A DNA stretch of 5,386 nucleotides from an uncultured Pseudomonadota bacterium (GTDB lineage Bacteria > Bdellovibrionota_B > Oligoflexia > Oligoflexales > CAILAO01). The position numbers and the translations under genes are program-made. Below, one piece after another: positions 1-5,174 of the stretch (the first letter of the stretch is position 1; each line of letters begins with the position of its first letter). The notes beneath the pieces are model-generated. The model ran no database searches and was not told the DNA's origin. It worked only from the letters and a program-made list of their open reading frames with translations. The stretch lies in NCBI GenBank assembly GCA_903832105.1, contig CAILAO010000180.1, positions 1-5,386 on the forward strand, given 5' to 3'.

Positions 1-32
1 AAAACCCCCGGCTACCCGATTAGCGCTATTGC

Positions 33-362
33 TCAATGCGTCGCCAATTCCAGAAGAGCCTCCCTCATCTGTAAATAGGCAATCAAGAACTCGAACATCA
101 TGCGCCACAGAATTTCCATGCAGAAAAAAAACAAAGCAAATAGAACATAAAATAGCATTCGATCTTTTGTTCTTGTGATGTTAAAGATCGTTGTTTTACT
201 CGATTCGTAAATATCAGAAACAACCCAGTATTTACGTTTTATCCAGCGAGCAAAAAACCAGCTTCCAACTGGAACACCAAGTGCTCCAATATAGTAGCAG
301 ACCACTAACACATGAGGACTGATAAAAGATCTGAAGGTTAGGAAGTCAATAAAGCCTTGCAT
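33..362 (-). CDS. DUF4282-like small membrane protein
   Basis: This 109-residue protein has two hydrophobic helices, at about residues 18-38 and 68-84, joined by a basic loop (WIKRKYW). It should sit in the inner membrane. The N-terminal pattern F-x-D-F-L-T-F-R-S-F-I-S-P followed by a YYIGALGVPVG helix, and the end pattern R-M-M-F-E-F-L-I-A-Y-L, resemble DUF4282 proteins, whose function is unknown. The length fits that family. The ATG at 362 is the first start after an in-frame TGA six bases upstream. Its ribosome binding site is weak. The gene is A+T-rich compared with the right flank. It stands apart from hicB, with about 370 bases between them, and no partner is visible. The family assignment is by motif recognition only. 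Confidence 0.7.
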   Translation of the reverse strand: MQGFIDFLTFRSFISPHVLVVCYYIGALGVPVGSWFFARWIKRKYWVVSDIYESSKTTIFNITRTKDRMLFYVLFALFFFCMEILWRMMFEFLIAYLQMREALLELATH

Positions 363-732
363 GGCATCTCATATCTTGTTGTGAACATTACGGTATTATT
401 ATCACGATTTTCATTCGAAATATACTACAATTGTGAAATTATTCGCCCTAACACTTACAGGAAGGAGAAGATACCACCGCTCGCCCTAAAAATCACGCTC
501 AATAATCTGCACGTTTCAACCCGTTATCATCGATCCGGACCGAAATCCCAAACTCCACCTTTGAAGTCTGGGGATCCCAATTTTCCCGTGCCCATCGGTT
601 ACAGAAAGCCAATGCCTTCCCTGCACATCGAACACCTTGCGAACTTCATCACCGAAGTGGTTGCTCATTTTGACGGAGATTTTGCCTGTCACGGGTCTCG
701 CGAGCGGCCGGCTGGCGGTGCTGGAAAGGGCA
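363..732. other. Stretch without a convincing gene
   Basis: This stretch separates the DUF4282-like gene from hicB. Bases up to about 480 are A+T-rich; from about 500 to 732 the DNA is G+C-rich. Two overlapping open frames on opposite strands (plus 357-749, minus 516-764) cover it. Neither has a good ribosome binding site, recognisable domain or coding-like composition, and they mirror one another as chance frames do in G+C-rich DNA. The minus frame follows hicB where a partner toxin could lie, but it shows no HicA features: no double-stranded-RNA-binding-like fold with a G-S-H motif. It may be decayed DNA. Confidence 0.45.
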
Positions 733-936
733 TCAAGGGGAAAAGGTAACCGGTCTCCGATCATCGGGGATCAGTTCCTTGTCCAAGGCCAGAAGACAGG
801 CGGAGATGGCATCCCGGATGTTGTCCAGCGCCTCTTCCATCGTATCGCCCTGCGAATGGCATCCCGGAATCGCCGGGCAATGGACAACATACCCGGAATC
901 TTCTCCCTTCTCCACCGCGACGCGATAGTAAACCAT
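733..936 (-). CDS. HicB-family antitoxin-like protein (orphan)
   Basis: This 67-residue protein matches the small HicB/UPF0150 fold: an N-terminal strand (YYRVAVEK), then GYVVHCPAIPGCHSQGDT (residues 15-32), then a helix EEALDNIRDAISACLLAL (34-51). In HicAB modules HicB neutralises the mRNA-cleaving toxin HicA and often represses the operon. This version lacks the C-terminal DNA-binding extension of longer HicB proteins. The start at 936 is chosen because GGGAGG (949-944) lies 7 bases upstream; the upstream ATG at 951 overlaps that site. No hicA is visible on either side, so it may be an orphan or act on a toxin elsewhere. The family is clear; an antitoxin role for this copy is uncertain. Confidence 0.85.
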   Translation of the reverse strand: MVYYRVAVEKGEDSGYVVHCPAIPGCHSQGDTMEEALDNIRDAISACLLALDKELIPDDRRPVTFSP

Positions 937-969
937 AATGCTGCCTCCCATTACATTTGCTTTTGTGAA

Positions 970-998
970 AGTATAAATGTCACAACAGCTTATGTCAA
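970..998 (-). promoter_or_regulatory. Strong sigma-70-type promoter of hicB
   Basis: Read on the minus strand, TTGACA (998-993) is followed after exactly 17 bases by TATACT (975-970). This puts transcription start near 963, about 27 bases before the hicB ATG. The -35 element lies in a 10-bp tandem repeat (TTATGTCAAT on the plus strand, 990-999 and 1000-1009), so a second TTGACA copy sits 10 bases upstream. Confidence 0.75.
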
Positions 999-1050
999 TT
1001 TATGTCAATCGAAAACCATGACATCGAAAACCCTGGCGTGAACCCTGGCG
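990..1050. repeat. Cluster of three short direct repeats
   Basis: Three different short direct repeats lie side by side. TTATGTCAAT occurs at 990-999 and 1000-1009; ATCGAAAACC at 1008-1017 and 1023-1032; AACCCTGGCG at 1029-1038 and 1041-1050. All copies are exact. The first repeat duplicates the hicB -35 box. They look like successive local duplications upstream of hicB rather than a CRISPR or iteron array, because unit and period differ. Confidence 0.6.
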
Positions 1051-1139
1051 CCGACATTCCCTTACGGCGGATGGGTCATAACCCGCTTTCATGGCAAACA
1101 AATGGGGAATCCCTTCAGGAGTTGCGCAAAGGTCTGTGT

Positions 1140-1147
1140 TCCTTTTG
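1140..1147 (+). repeat. Left 8-bp target site duplication
   Basis: TCCTTTTG abuts the outer end of the left terminal inverted repeat. The identical octamer follows the right repeat at 5160-5167. An exact 8-bp duplication fits IS1-family transposition, which usually duplicates 8-9 bp. Confidence 0.9.
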
Positions 1148-1164
1148 GGTAGTGTCTCAGTTTG
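1148..1164 (+). repeat. Left terminal inverted repeat
   Basis: GGTAGTGTCTCAGTTTG is the exact reverse complement of 5143-5159. Identity breaks at the next inner and outer base pairs, so the perfect match is 17 bp. Confidence 0.95.
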
Positions 1165-1199
1165 GATTTTAATTTTTTCCATCCCGCCTAAAATTTCCC

Positions 1200-1228
1200 T
1201 TGACAAAATAGAACGAATGTTCTATTTG
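1200..1228 (+). promoter_or_regulatory. Promoter with embedded SOS-box-like operator
   Basis: TTGACA (1200-1205) is followed after 17 bases by TATTTG (1223-1228). The spacer holds a perfect inverted repeat, 9-bp arms at 1206-1214 and 1219-1227 around GAAT, with core GAACGAATGTTC. That core fits the GAAC-N4-GTTC LexA box of Gram-positive type (consensus CGAACRNRYGTTYG, here with the outermost C and G replaced). A repressor bound there would block the promoter. The likely target is the dUTPase-like gene about 150 bases downstream. That LexA is the binder is inference. Confidence 0.6.
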
Positions 1229-1239
1229 GGACACATGGT

Positions 1240-1257
1240 GCGTAATATAAATTACGC
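1240..1257. repeat. Inverted repeat in the leader of the dUTPase-like gene
   Basis: GCGTAAT (1240-1246) and ATTACGC (1251-1257) are perfect complements around ATAA. It could be a protein-binding site or a weak hairpin in a transcript from the 1200-1228 promoter. There is no T-run after it, so it is not a typical terminator. Confidence 0.4.
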
Positions 1258-1268
1258 CAACATTTGAC

Positions 1269-1310
1269 TTGTTTTTTATTGCAAACCGCCTTATACACTG
1301 TATACAGTGT
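1269..1310 (+). promoter_or_regulatory. Second promoter with palindromic operator
   Basis: TTGTTT (1269-1274) and TATACA (1292-1297) are spaced by 17 bases, predicting a start near 1304. A perfect 16-bp palindrome, ACACTGTATACAGTGT (1295-1310), covers the end of the -10 box and the start site, the usual place for a repressor. It is not an E. coli LexA box, because its CTG and CAG halves are only 4 bases apart instead of 10. It differs from the 3168-3185 palindrome, so a different regulator is likely. Confidence 0.5.
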
Positions 1311-1378
1311 GGTGCGTTTCAGGGACCCCCAACATTTTGATGCTTCCATAATATTTTTATTATTAATGGAGGGATATC

Positions 1379-2254
1379 ATGGCTACGATGATTACTGGAA
1401 AGGAATTAAAAGAAGCGGTTCTGTCACAGTCGATCATGCAAGCCGGTGACGAGAAGTGTGTAGAGGGAATAAAATACGATTTCCGCCTGAGTTCTCATAT
1501 TCTTAAGGCAAAATTTGGCCGGCCTATAGATGCAACTAAACTAAATCAATCAGAATTGGCTGATTTAGTCATAGAGCCAAACGAAGTTGTATTTGGTCTT
1601 ACAGAAGAACGCTTAACGCTTCCCAAGGATGTGATAGCCCAATTAAGTCCAAAACGTAGAATGAGTCAGTCGGGCGTACTCACGCTAGGCGGGCTTACAG
1701 TAGATCCTGGCTATAAGGGACGGCTTTTGGTCGGTATGTTAAATTACTCCTCAACCCCCTTTCTGCTCAAGCCCGGGAAAAAACTTATTGCAGCAACTTT
1801 CTTACGATTAAGTCCGGACGAGGTAGGTGATCTTGAGGTGTGCTCTGAAAGTCTTGAAGATTTCCCAGACGAGTTAGTGGAAGTAATGCAAAAATATCGC
1901 CCGGTGGGGACAAAATTTATTGTCGATGGCATTCAAAAACTTGAGGATGAGATAAACTTTATCAAAAAGGAGCTAAAGGAACATGATGACTGGAAAGAAC
2001 GTCTGGATCGGCACGATGCCCTAATCTCAAATATAATTAAGGGGCTTGAATCTGAAAAAGAGGTAAGAAAAGAAGGGGAAGACAAAATTTCCCAATCCTT
2101 TGCAGAATTAAAAATTGATTTCAGGATAATTAAAGATAACTTTCTGCTCATTAAAGGCGGGGCTTATGTTCTTTATTTTCTTATCGGCATAGTGCTACTT
2201 CCGAGGTTGGTTGAATATATTCCGAAAATTATCGCATGGTTTAAAAGTTTCTGA
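1379..2254 (+). CDS. dUTPase/dCTP deaminase-fold protein with coiled coil and membrane anchor
   Basis: This 291-residue cargo protein starts at an ATG preceded by GGAGGG (1368-1373), 5 bases away. Residues about 25-145 follow the trimeric dUTPase/dCTP deaminase pattern: GIKYDFRLS (30-38) for motif 1, SPKRRMSQSGV (90-100) for motif 2, GGLTVDPGYKGRLL (104-117) for motif 3, and KPGKKLIAATF (131-141). D109 and Y112 of motif 3 are kept. By eye alignment, motif 2 has K92, R93, R94 and Q97 where deaminases have R, S, S and R, and G119 replaces the deaminase glutamate. Standard deaminase or dUTPase chemistry is therefore doubtful; it may sense nucleotides or have changed substrate. Residues about 183-255 are charged and helical, probably a coiled coil, followed by a membrane helix near 260-276. 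It converges with the transposase gene with nine bases between them and no clear terminator. Similar folds act in phage defence by draining dNTPs; that role here is inference. Confidence 0.75.
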   Translation: MATMITGKELKEAVLSQSIMQAGDEKCVEGIKYDFRLSSHILKAKFGRPIDATKLNQSELADLVIEPNEVVFGLTEERLTLPKDVIAQLSPKRRMSQSGVLTLGGLTVDPGYKGRLLVGMLNYSSTPFLLKPGKKLIAATFLRLSPDEVGDLEVCSESLEDFPDELVEVMQKYRPVGTKFIVDGIQKLEDEINFIKKELKEHDDWKERLDRHDALISNIIKGLESEKEVRKEGEDKISQSFAELKIDFRIIKDNFLLIKGGAYVLYFLIGIVLLPRLVEYIPKIIAWFKSF

Positions 2255-2263
2255 CGGTTACGA

Positions 2264-3091
2264 TTAATCTGCTAATTTTGCAATTTCCTCCAGTGTCCAC
2301 ACATGATCCGTAATCCCCGCTTCCATCGCCGGTGTCACCCGTAGAGTTTTATGAACCCGCGCAAAATTGTAATACATGAAATGAAGGGCAACCGCGCACT
2401 CAAGGTTTTCAATCTTCTTGCTGAATCCATTCGTAAGCCGGGTAAATCTCCGCATTGACATTCTCATGGTAAGGTTTTGCCGCTCAACATAGCTTGTGGA
2501 CACATACCTTTCATCAGGATCGCCTGAGATACGTTTCCGTTCTGCCCCCGTACATTCAACGGGGCTGTATTTCCGCTGATCCTCAGCGGGTGAAGATTCG
2601 TATACCTTAACAAGCATGGCATAGTCTATTTCCCCACCAAAGGCATCCTCAATAGCATCGAGATAAACCTTGTGTCCGTCCGTCGTGATCTGGACACGAT
2701 TCTTGAGACGGCTTTCAAGATCCTTTATAAAAAGATGGGCGTATTCTGAATCCCTTCGCCCAACAAGAAAAGACGGGACAAGTTTCGTATCGGCGCACAT
2801 TGCCGTCCATGTGTAAACATCTCCAAATCCTAATTCTCCCCTATGCTCTTTCGGCACGTTCTTTTCTTTGGAATAGCAGAAGGACCATATCTCATCACAC
2901 TGGATACGCTTGCAGGGAAGATCACGGAGAGTCCTGTGCTGATATATCCAACAGGCCAGACCGACATCGACCAGCAGCTTTGTCACGGTGTTGATAGAGC
3001 AATCGGCCATGCGGGAAATGGCTCTCATGCTGTTACCCTCAACCAGCATACCGATGATTTGCGCTCTCTTTTCAATGCTCAGTTTGTTCAT
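2264..3091 (-). CDS. IS1-family transposase, single-ORF type
   Basis: This 275-residue DDE transposase is the only transposase in the element. An N-terminal helix-turn-helix (about 4-45, with EGNSMRAISRMADCSINTVTKLL) binds the ends. The catalytic core shows D66 in CDEIWSF, D138 in TTDGHK and E203 in SYVERQNLTMRMSMRRF, and the C-terminal part carries HFMYYNFARVHKTLRVTP, typical of IS1 InsB-like proteins. Unlike classical IS1, which needs a frameshift between insA and insB, everything is in one frame, as in the ISMhu11-like branch. It appears intact. GAGAGGG (3105-3099) lies 7 bases before the ATG. It is transcribed divergently from the XRE-protease gene and is converged on by the dUTPase-like gene. 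The fused single frame and intact triad suggest it is active. Confidence 0.93.
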   Translation of the reverse strand: MNKLSIEKRAQIIGMLVEGNSMRAISRMADCSINTVTKLLVDVGLACWIYQHRTLRDLPCKRIQCDEIWSFCYSKEKNVPKEHRGELGFGDVYTWTAMCADTKLVPSFLVGRRDSEYAHLFIKDLESRLKNRVQITTDGHKVYLDAIEDAFGGEIDYAMLVKVYESSPAEDQRKYSPVECTGAERKRISGDPDERYVSTSYVERQNLTMRMSMRRFTRLTNGFSKKIENLECAVALHFMYYNFARVHKTLRVTPAMEAGITDHVWTLEEIAKLAD

Positions 3092-3121
3092 GGTGTTACC
3101 CTCTCAATCAATTTTGATTTT

Positions 3122-3150
3122 CTTTTAGCACACCATGCTTAACCTGTCAA
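3122..3150 (-). promoter_or_regulatory. Transposase promoter
   Basis: On the minus strand TTGACA (3150-3145) is followed after 17 bases by TAAAAG (3127-3122), about 30 bases upstream of the transposase ATG. It is divergent from the XRE-protease promoter, with the 18-bp palindrome between the two -35 boxes. Confidence 0.6.
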
Positions 3151-3167
3151 GCATTATTTTCAGTTTG

Positions 3168-3185
3168 CTAATTTGCGCAAATTAG
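3168..3185. promoter_or_regulatory. 18-bp palindromic operator between divergent promoters
   Basis: CTAATTTGCGCAAATTAG is a perfect palindrome. It ends 3 bases before the XRE-protease -35 (3189) and starts 17 bases after the transposase -35 (3150). The adjacent XRE protein is the natural candidate to bind it. A dimer here could control its own operon and perhaps the transposase. No protein binding can be shown from sequence. Confidence 0.6.
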
Positions 3186-3188
3186 GGC

Positions 3189-3217
3189 TTGACAAGGATT
3201 ATTTTCCGTGATAGGTG
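3189..3217 (+). promoter_or_regulatory. Promoter of the XRE-protease operon
   Basis: TTGACA (3189-3194) with a 17-base spacer leads to TAGGTG (3212-3217), a poor -10; GATAGG (3210-3215) is an alternative with a 15-base spacer. Either would start transcription very close to the ATG at 3226, giving a very short leader. It would exclude the upstream GTG at 3208 as a start. Confidence 0.45.
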
Positions 3218-3225
3218 TCTGTCCC

Positions 3226-4365
3226 ATGAATATTAGTGATTATAAAACTCCGGGACAATTGATCGAATTTCTGCTGGCTGAGCGTGGATGGACACAACGT
3301 CTGTTGGCCGTCATTCTTGGTGTAGATGAAACCGGAATTAACAAAATAATTGCCGGGAAAAAACCAGTTGATGCGGAAATGTCGATACTGCTTAGCGAGG
3401 TACTTGAAATCCCTCCTGAGAAATTTCTTGATCTTCAAATTAACTATGACCTTGCTAAGGCGAGAATTGTGGCCCGTCCCGATCCTGGCCGTGCCACCAG
3501 AGCGCATCTCTTTGGAGGACTGCCGGTGACGGAAATGATAAAACGCGGGTGGCTTGTTGCTGATGGCGTTCGCAACGTTTCACAAGTGGAATCAGCTTTA
3601 GTAAAGTTCTTTGGCGTAAATTCCATAAATGAGATCGAGATCCTTCCTCATGCACTAAAGAAAACACAAACTTTTAAGCCAGCTACCCCCGCTCAATTGG
3701 CATGGATTTATCGTGTTAAAGAGATATCCAGTGAAATGATCGTTGCAAAATATTCTCCAGCATCTATCCGTAATTCTTTAGATAAACTGAAAAATCTTCT
3801 TTCCTCTCCCGAGGAAGCGCGCAAGGTGCCTCGTATCCTTGCGGAGTGCGGGATAAGATATGTCATAGTTGAAACTCTATCATCAGCAAAAATAGACGGT
3901 GTTTGTTTCTGGTTAAATGATAAGTCTCCTGTGATTGGCATGTCTTTACGTCACGATCGAATTGACAATTTTTGGTTCGTCCTACGGCATGAAATGGAGC
4001 ACGTTTTGCGGAACCATGGCAGAAAAACAATAATGCTGGATGTCGAACTTGAAGGGGAGCAGGCGGGTATCGGAAAGAACATATCGGAGGAAGAGCGTTT
4101 AGCAAATGAGGCCGCTACTGACTTTTGTATACCACGGGAAAGGATGGACAGCTTTATCGCCCGCAAATCGCCTTTCTTTTACGAGCGGGACATTCTTGGT
4201 TTAGCAAATACCCTGCAAATCCATCCCGGATTAATAGCAGGACAACTTCAATACCGAACCGGAAGATATGATCGATTTCGTCAACATTTAGTTAAAATTC
4301 GCTCTGCCGTTGCGCCGAGCGCAATGGTTGATGGATGGGGTGATGTTGCCCCGGTCGGATTTTAA
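3226..4365 (+). CDS. XRE helix-turn-helix / ImmA-IrrE zinc metallopeptidase fusion
   Basis: This 379-residue protein joins two domains. Residues about 8-70 form a HigA-like XRE DNA-binding domain (TPGQLIEFLLAERGWTQ, then VDETGINKIIAGKKP). Residues about 200-345 form an ImmA/IrrE peptidase with RHEMEHVLRNHGR (254-266), whose H255, E256 and H259 make the HExxH zinc site, followed by an acidic ANEAATDFCIP segment (293-303) that probably gives the third ligand. Family members cleave repressors (ImmA on ImmR, IrrE on DdrO) in response to stress, or serve as antitoxin-like partners. The middle (about 75-195) is unassigned. ATG 3226 is preferred over GTG 3208 because the latter falls inside the predicted promoter; AGGTG sits 8 bases before the ATG. 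The stop codon abuts the ribosome binding site of the next gene, so the two are coupled. The target of the protease is unknown. Confidence 0.88.
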   Translation: MNISDYKTPGQLIEFLLAERGWTQRLLAVILGVDETGINKIIAGKKPVDAEMSILLSEVLEIPPEKFLDLQINYDLAKARIVARPDPGRATRAHLFGGLPVTEMIKRGWLVADGVRNVSQVESALVKFFGVNSINEIEILPHALKKTQTFKPATPAQLAWIYRVKEISSEMIVAKYSPASIRNSLDKLKNLLSSPEEARKVPRILAECGIRYVIVETLSSAKIDGVCFWLNDKSPVIGMSLRHDRIDNFWFVLRHEMEHVLRNHGRKTIMLDVELEGEQAGIGKNISEEERLANEAATDFCIPRERMDSFIARKSPFFYERDILGLANTLQIHPGLIAGQLQYRTGRYDRFRQHLVKIRSAVAPSAMVDGWGDVAPVGF

Positions 4366-4375
4366 GGAGGTCACA

Positions 4376-4861
4376 ATGGCAACCAAACAAAGGTCGATGG
4401 AGATCGCAATCAGGCAGTACAAAAAAGAAACGGGAAAAACAGAAGTGGAAATGAAGGAAGTAGCCAAATTTGCAGTAGCAAAGATGGGCTGGAAACTTCC
4501 ATCTCCTAAAGATCCACTTGACCGGCTCGCGTCAGAGTTTGCACAAGCAGCCCGTGATGAAATCCGGTATGATGGAAAGACTGGGCAACCATACCGCGCA
4601 AATCATGCCATTTCATATACATCTGGCTATGCGCAACTCCATTTGTGGATTGATATTGATGAGGCTGAACGAAAGCCAATGCTTAAAAGCTTGATAATGC
4701 GAAGGGAGCAGATGGTTGGCGACGGTCTTCAGCTTACCCTGGATGCAGATCACTGGAATAGCATACATCCGGCAGAAGAACCGATTCAAATTCCAATGGA
4801 TTTCACTTATGATGTTGAAGAACGGAAAAATGCCCCGGCTGAATACAAGAAGGCCGGTTAA
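4376..4861 (+). CDS. Protein of unknown function paired with the XRE-protease
   Basis: This 161-residue soluble protein has no domain I can name. Its likely conserved points are a basic N-terminal helix (AIRQYKKETGKTEVEMKEVA), DPLDRLASEFAQAARDEIRYD (46-66), the TGQPYRANHA segment (69-78), WIDID (91-95), and RREQMVGDGLQL then DADHWN (109-128). I recall similar proteins encoded beside ImmA/IrrE proteins in other bacteria, always as hypothetical, so the pair is probably a conserved unit. It has no signal peptide or membrane segment. GGAGG (4366-4370), directly after the upstream TAA, lies 5 bases before the ATG, which fixes the start and suggests translational coupling. Its stop codon overlaps that of the minus-strand basic gene by four bases. 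A role as toxin, effector or protease substrate is possible but unproven. Confidence 0.85.
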   Translation: MATKQRSMEIAIRQYKKETGKTEVEMKEVAKFAVAKMGWKLPSPKDPLDRLASEFAQAARDEIRYDGKTGQPYRANHAISYTSGYAQLHLWIDIDEAERKPMLKSLIMRREQMVGDGLQLTLDADHWNSIHPAEEPIQIPMDFTYDVEERKNAPAEYKKAG

Positions 4862-5094
4862 TTTTCTGTTTTCTTCCATCTTGCCATAGCAGCAATTCTG
4901 GCAATATCCTTCCGCTGTTCTGGCGTAAGGCTTTCGGCTCTTGCCCTGCCGCCCTTCCTTCCTCCGAGCCGTCCCAACTCCACGGCGGCTTGGTTCTTTG
5001 CGGGCTTCTCTTCTGGCTGTGGTTCTTCGTTTGTCGCCTCATCGACGATGAACGCGGCCAGCTTATTCAATTCAGCGGGGGCTTTCTTTTTCAT
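4858..5094 (-). CDS. Small basic KGG-type protein (histone H1-like annotation class)
   Basis: This 78-residue protein has a lysine-rich start (MKKKAPAELNKLAAFIVDEAT), an acidic-proline linker (23-32), then AAVELGRLGGRKGGRARA (36-53) and LTPEQRKDIARIAAMARW (56-73). The glycine-lysine-arginine stretch and alanine-rich helix are typical of small proteins often labelled histone H1-like or KGG-motif; their function is not established. Basic charge suggests nucleic acid binding. The ribosome binding site is weak, but the start is typical of the family. It ends tail-to-tail with the 161-residue gene (4-base overlap, TTAA), and its start lies 49 bases inside the right end of the element. It could help at the transposon end or be unrelated cargo. 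Confidence 0.75.
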   Translation of the reverse strand: MKKKAPAELNKLAAFIVDEATNEEPQPEEKPAKNQAAVELGRLGGRKGGRARAESLTPEQRKDIARIAAMARWKKTEN

Positions 5095-5142
5095 GGCCTA
5101 AGCGTAGCATAACCGCTCAAGCATTTCAAGGGGTCATTATTT

Positions 5143-5159
5143 CAAACTGAGACACTACC
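5143..5159 (-). repeat. Right terminal inverted repeat
   Basis: CAAACTGAGACACTACC is the exact reverse complement of 1148-1164 and marks the right end of the element. Confidence 0.95.
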
Positions 5160-5167
5160 TCCTTTTG
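5160..5167 (+). repeat. Right 8-bp target site duplication
   Basis: TCCTTTTG directly follows the right terminal repeat and is identical to 1140-1147. Removing the element and one copy restores a continuous sequence from 1147 into 5168. Confidence 0.9.
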
Positions 5168-5174
5168 AGAAGCC

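Larger units (their letters stand above)
1148..5159. mobile_element. IS1-family transposon with cargo (transporter IS), complete
   Basis: The element is 4,012 bp, bounded by perfect 17-bp terminal inverted repeats and an exact 8-bp target duplication. It encodes one transposase, of the single-ORF IS1 family, located in the middle on the minus strand. Ordinary IS1-family elements are about 0.7-1 kb, so roughly 3 kb here is cargo: a dUTPase-like membrane protein to the left, and an XRE-protease fusion, a protein of unknown function and a small basic protein to the right. No second copy of the end sequence was seen beside the transposase, which argues against a plain IS sitting inside unrelated DNA. 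The terminal GGTA-TG-CTC pattern loosely recalls IS1 ends. The intact repeats and duplication suggest fairly recent insertion. Assigning this transposase to these ends is an inference from its being the only transposase present and from the duplication length. Confidence 0.88.

Noticed and set aside
357..749. 130-residue plus-strand open frame
   Set aside because: No recognisable domain, proline- and arginine-rich translation, and antisense overlap. It is probably a chance frame.
516..764. 82-residue minus-strand frame downstream of hicB, possible HicA
   Set aside because: It overlaps the hicB end in another frame, has no ribosome binding site and shows no HicA motif. It is mirrored by an equally open frame on the plus strand.
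990..1050. CRISPR array or iteron origin
   Set aside because: The repeats are too short, of three different sequences and unequal periods, with no spacers.
1000..1206. Minus-strand frame crossing the left transposon end
   Set aside because: Its first residues come from inside the element and the rest from the flank; no family is recognised. Rejoining the flanks across the insertion gives no clear gene.
1235..1267. Tiny frame of ten codons after the SOS-like promoter
   Set aside because: It has no proper ribosome binding site and overlaps an inverted repeat. No support as a leader peptide.
1295..1310. Palindrome as an E. coli-type LexA box
   Set aside because: CTG and CAG halves are 4 bases apart rather than 10.
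1379..2254. Calling this an active dCTP deaminase (dcd)
   Set aside because: The expected catalytic glutamate and the motif 2 serine/arginine residues appear replaced, so only the fold is claimed.
3208..3225. GTG at 3208 as start of the XRE-protease, adding six residues
   Set aside because: It lies between the predicted -35 and -10, and the ATG at 3226 gives the usual family N-terminus. AAGGA at 3194-3198 keeps it possible.
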